Below, in pieces: positions 4,296-6,031 of a DNA stretch of 6,031 nt (its first letter is position 1; each line of letters starts with the position of its first letter). The position numbers were made by a program, and so were the translations under genes. The notes beneath the pieces were generated by a model. It saw only the letters and a list, made by a program, of their open reading frames with translations, was not told the origin of the DNA and ran no database searches. Origin of the DNA: CAYHZL01 sp964361075 (GTDB lineage: Bacteria; Bacteroidota; Ignavibacteria; UBA10030; UBA8401); assembly GCA_964361075.1 (NCBI GenBank), contig CAYHZL010000206.1:1-6031 (forward strand), given 5' to 3'.

Positions 4296-4329
4296 ACGCT
4301 CTGAGTTCTATGTAGAAAAAAATAAAAAT

Positions 4330-4827
4330 ATGACGACACAAGACATACATGATCTAATTAAGATAAATTTTCAAGATGCGGTAATTGATGCAAAGCTTGA
4401 AAGTGTTTCTGATCCATTTATAAAAGTTGCTGTAGAAAAAATAAAAGAGATCGCAATTTTTTTGCGTGATGATGAACGATTACAATTCGATTATTTGATG
4501 TGTCTCTCCGGTGTGGATTTATCCCAAAGGGATGGATTCCCAAAAGGGAAGCTTGCTGTTGTGTATCATCTGTTTTCGATGACACACAAGCATAAAATTA
4601 TTTTGAAAGTTGAAGTGCCGACCGATGCACCCACAGTTCCTTCCGTTGAATCTATTTGGAAAACGGCAAACTGGCACGAACGAGAAGCGTTTGATTTATA
4701 CGGAATTCAATTTACCAATCACCCGGACTTGCGAAGAATTTTACTGCCGTACGATTGGGAAGGTTTTCCATTACGAAAAGATTATCAAGTGCCGGAATAT
4801 TACAATGGCATGAAAGTTCCGTACTAA
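4330..4827 (+). CDS. nuoC: NADH-quinone oxidoreductase subunit C
   Basis: The 30-kDa-type subunit of the complex I peripheral arm, packing against NuoD and NuoB; it carries no cofactor. The 165-residue protein has the usual variable N-terminus (1-45), then L-Q-F-D-Y-L-M-C-L-S-G-V-D (51-63), a strand block around K-L-A-V-V-Y-H-L (74-81), and the family signature near the C-terminus. There W-H-E-R-E-A-F-D-L-Y-G-I (115-126) leads to H-P-D-L-R-R-I-L-L-P (131-140), with P147-L-R-K-D151 after it. It is a separate gene, not the NuoCD fusion seen in Escherichia coli. The ATG at 4330 follows an A-rich leader with no Shine-Dalgarno. It starts 109 bp after hicA and ends 13 bp before nuoD, so its supply depends on readthrough past hicBA or on a promoter I cannot identify. 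Confidence 0.97.
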   Translation: MTTQDIHDLIKINFQDAVIDAKLESVSDPFIKVAVEKIKEIAIFLRDDERLQFDYLMCLSGVDLSQRDGFPKGKLAVVYHLFSMTHKHKIILKVEVPTDAPTVPSVESIWKTANWHEREAFDLYGIQFTNHPDLRRILLPYDWEGFPLRKDYQVPEYYNGMKVPY

Positions 4828-4840
4828 AAATTAAAATGAA

Positions 4841-6001
4841 ATGATAGAAACATCTTTAGATATAGCAAAATCTTCTACCGGTAAATCTCTTCGTACTGAA
4901 GAGATGATTATCAACATGGGACCGCAGCATCCTTCAACGCATGGTGTATTGCGATTGGAACTTGTTGTGGATGGCGAAATTATTGTTGATGTCATTCCGC
5001 ATCTTGGCTACTTGCATCGCTGTTTTGAAAAACACTGCGAGCACATGACGAACTATCAACAAGTGCTTCCGTATGTTGATCGTTTGGATTATGTAGCTGC
5101 GATGAACAACGAATTTGCTTTTGTTGTTGCGGCGGAACGCCTTTTAAAAATTCAAGTGCCGGAGCGTGTGGAATATATCCGTGTCATCATGGCGGAACTG
5201 CAGCGCATTGCAAGTCATCTCATTGCCATCGGTACATACGGCATTGATATCGGCGCGTTCACGCCGTTCCTCTATTGCTTCCGTGATCGCGAAATGATTT
5301 TGGATTTATTTGAAATGACATGCGGCGCGCGTTTGCTCTACAATTATATGTGGATCGGCGGACTCTCGCACGATCTACCAGTAGGCTTTGTCGAAAAAGC
5401 AAAAGAGTTCTGCACGTACTTCAGACCGAAAATGAAAGAAGTGAACGATTTGCTTTCGTTCAACGAAATTTTTATTAAACGAACCGGAAATGTTGGTGTG
5501 CTGCCAAAAGATTTGGCAATCAATTATGGTTGCAGCGGACCGATGTTGCGTGGTTCCGGTGTGAATTGGGATTTGCGCCGCGACGATCCGTATTCTGTCT
5601 ATCATAAATTTGAATGGGATGTTGTGGTTGGCAAAGGTGAAATGGGTGCGGTCGGCGATTGTTGGGACAGACATATTGTGCGTGCGCGCGAAATGGAACA
5701 GAGTGTTCGTATCATCGAACAAGCGCTTGCACAATTACCGGAAGGTGATGTGAAATCTGCATTGCCAAAACGTATTCGTCCCGTGCCGGGCGAAGTGTAC
5801 GCACGCACCGAATCGCCGCGCGGCGAACTTGGCTTTTATATTGTTGCAGATAATTCGGCGACACCGTACAGAATTAAAGCGCGCTCGCCGGCGTTTGTGA
5901 ATTTAAGCGTCATCAACGAGATTGCGCGCGGCGGAATGATTGCTGACTTAGTTGCCATCATCGGAAGTACGGATATTGTACTTGGCGAAGTAGATAGATA
6001 A
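4841..6001 (+). CDS. nuoD: NADH-quinone oxidoreductase subunit D
   Basis: The 49-kDa-type subunit that forms most of the quinone pocket next to cluster N2, related to the large subunit of [NiFe] hydrogenases but without the metal ligands. The 386-residue protein is full length. It has M-G-P-Q-H-P-S-T-H-G-V-L-R-L (26-39), with His34 matching the quinone-binding His38 of Thermus Nqo4, and D-R-L-D-Y at 80-84, with Tyr84 matching Tyr87. G-Y-L-H-R-C-F-E-K (56-64), R-I-A-S-H-L (122-127), G-P-M-L-R-G-S-G (233-240) and E-S-P-R-G-E-L-G (324-331) are also typical. The C-terminus G-S-T-D-I-V-L-G-E-V-D-R is the expected end. An ATG at 4836 is out of frame and stops at once, so 4841 is the likely start. 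It is the last gene in the window; further nuo genes probably lie to the right, possibly after a repeat that begins at about 6015. Confidence 0.98.
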   Translation: MIETSLDIAKSSTGKSLRTEEMIINMGPQHPSTHGVLRLELVVDGEIIVDVIPHLGYLHRCFEKHCEHMTNYQQVLPYVDRLDYVAAMNNEFAFVVAAERLLKIQVPERVEYIRVIMAELQRIASHLIAIGTYGIDIGAFTPFLYCFRDREMILDLFEMTCGARLLYNYMWIGGLSHDLPVGFVEKAKEFCTYFRPKMKEVNDLLSFNEIFIKRTGNVGVLPKDLAINYGCSGPMLRGSGVNWDLRRDDPYSVYHKFEWDVVVGKGEMGAVGDCWDRHIVRAREMEQSVRIIEQALAQLPEGDVKSALPKRIRPVPGEVYARTESPRGELGFYIVADNSATPYRIKARSPAFVNLSVINEIARGGMIADLVAIIGSTDIVLGEVDR

Positions 6002-6014
6002 AGTAAATTTTCTT

Positions 6015-6031
6015 TCACCGCAAAGACGCAA
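6015..6031. repeat. Start of an ACCGCAAAGACGCAA-type interspersed repeat, cut by the edge
   Basis: The window ends in TTCACCGCAAAGACGCAA, which contains the step GCAAAGACGCAA with GCAAAG/CGCAA near-repeats. From memory, sequences of this form (CACCGCAAAGACGCAAAG) recur between genes in many Bacteroidetes-like genomes. Only its first bases are visible, just after nuoD, so the call is tentative. Confidence 0.35.

Noticed and set aside
5375..5734. 119-codon minus-strand ORF opposite nuoD
   Set aside because: It lies entirely within the conserved nuoD coding sequence and its product resembles no family.

Overview
The window looks like chromosomal DNA from an AT-rich member of the Bacteroidota/Chlorobiota (FCB) group, possibly an Ignavibacteria-like lineage. 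This placement is an inference. It rests on two upstream regions matching the Bacteroidetes-type promoter (TTTG, about 19-21 bp, TAnnTTTG), on nearly all genes lacking a Shine-Dalgarno sequence, on separate nuoC and nuoD genes, and on several families of short interspersed palindromes between genes. No ribosomal or other marker gene is present to confirm it.

Left part (1-1844). A 5'-truncated SRPBCC/START-like gene runs off the left edge on the + strand. It converges with a minus-strand gene for a small cytoplasmic EF-hand protein (524-1006). An 838-bp gene-free stretch follows, dense in repeats: a nested inverted repeat of about 131 bp (1234-1364), a perfect 10-bp hairpin (1397-1419), and three copies of a 14-16 bp GC-rich palindrome. 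Two of those copies form the 25-bp terminal inverted repeats of a 140-bp MITE-like unit (1549-1688).

Middle (1777-2771). A tRNA-Arg(CCG) with a convincing upstream promoter is followed 30 bp later by a membrane-anchored TPR protein resembling YfgM-type translocon or periplasmic chaperone partners. A possible 46-residue ORF and a terminator-like hairpin bridge this gene and nuoA.

Right part (2761-6001). This is the start of a respiratory complex I operon, nuoA-nuoB-[hicB-hicA]-nuoC-nuoD, all on the + strand. NuoA is a membrane subunit. NuoB, NuoC and NuoD form the connecting part that carries cluster N2 and the quinone site. Unusually, a complete HicBA toxin-antitoxin pair sits between nuoB and nuoC. 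Its hicB has the only strong Shine-Dalgarno in the window, and an AAAGTnn tandem repeat lies between hicA and nuoC. The nuo genes themselves appear intact. The right edge enters a short ACCGCAAAGACGCAA-type sequence that looks like another interspersed repeat.

I see no clearly new multi-gene system. The most noteworthy points are the toxin-antitoxin pair inside the complex I operon and the composite repeat cluster upstream of the tRNA.
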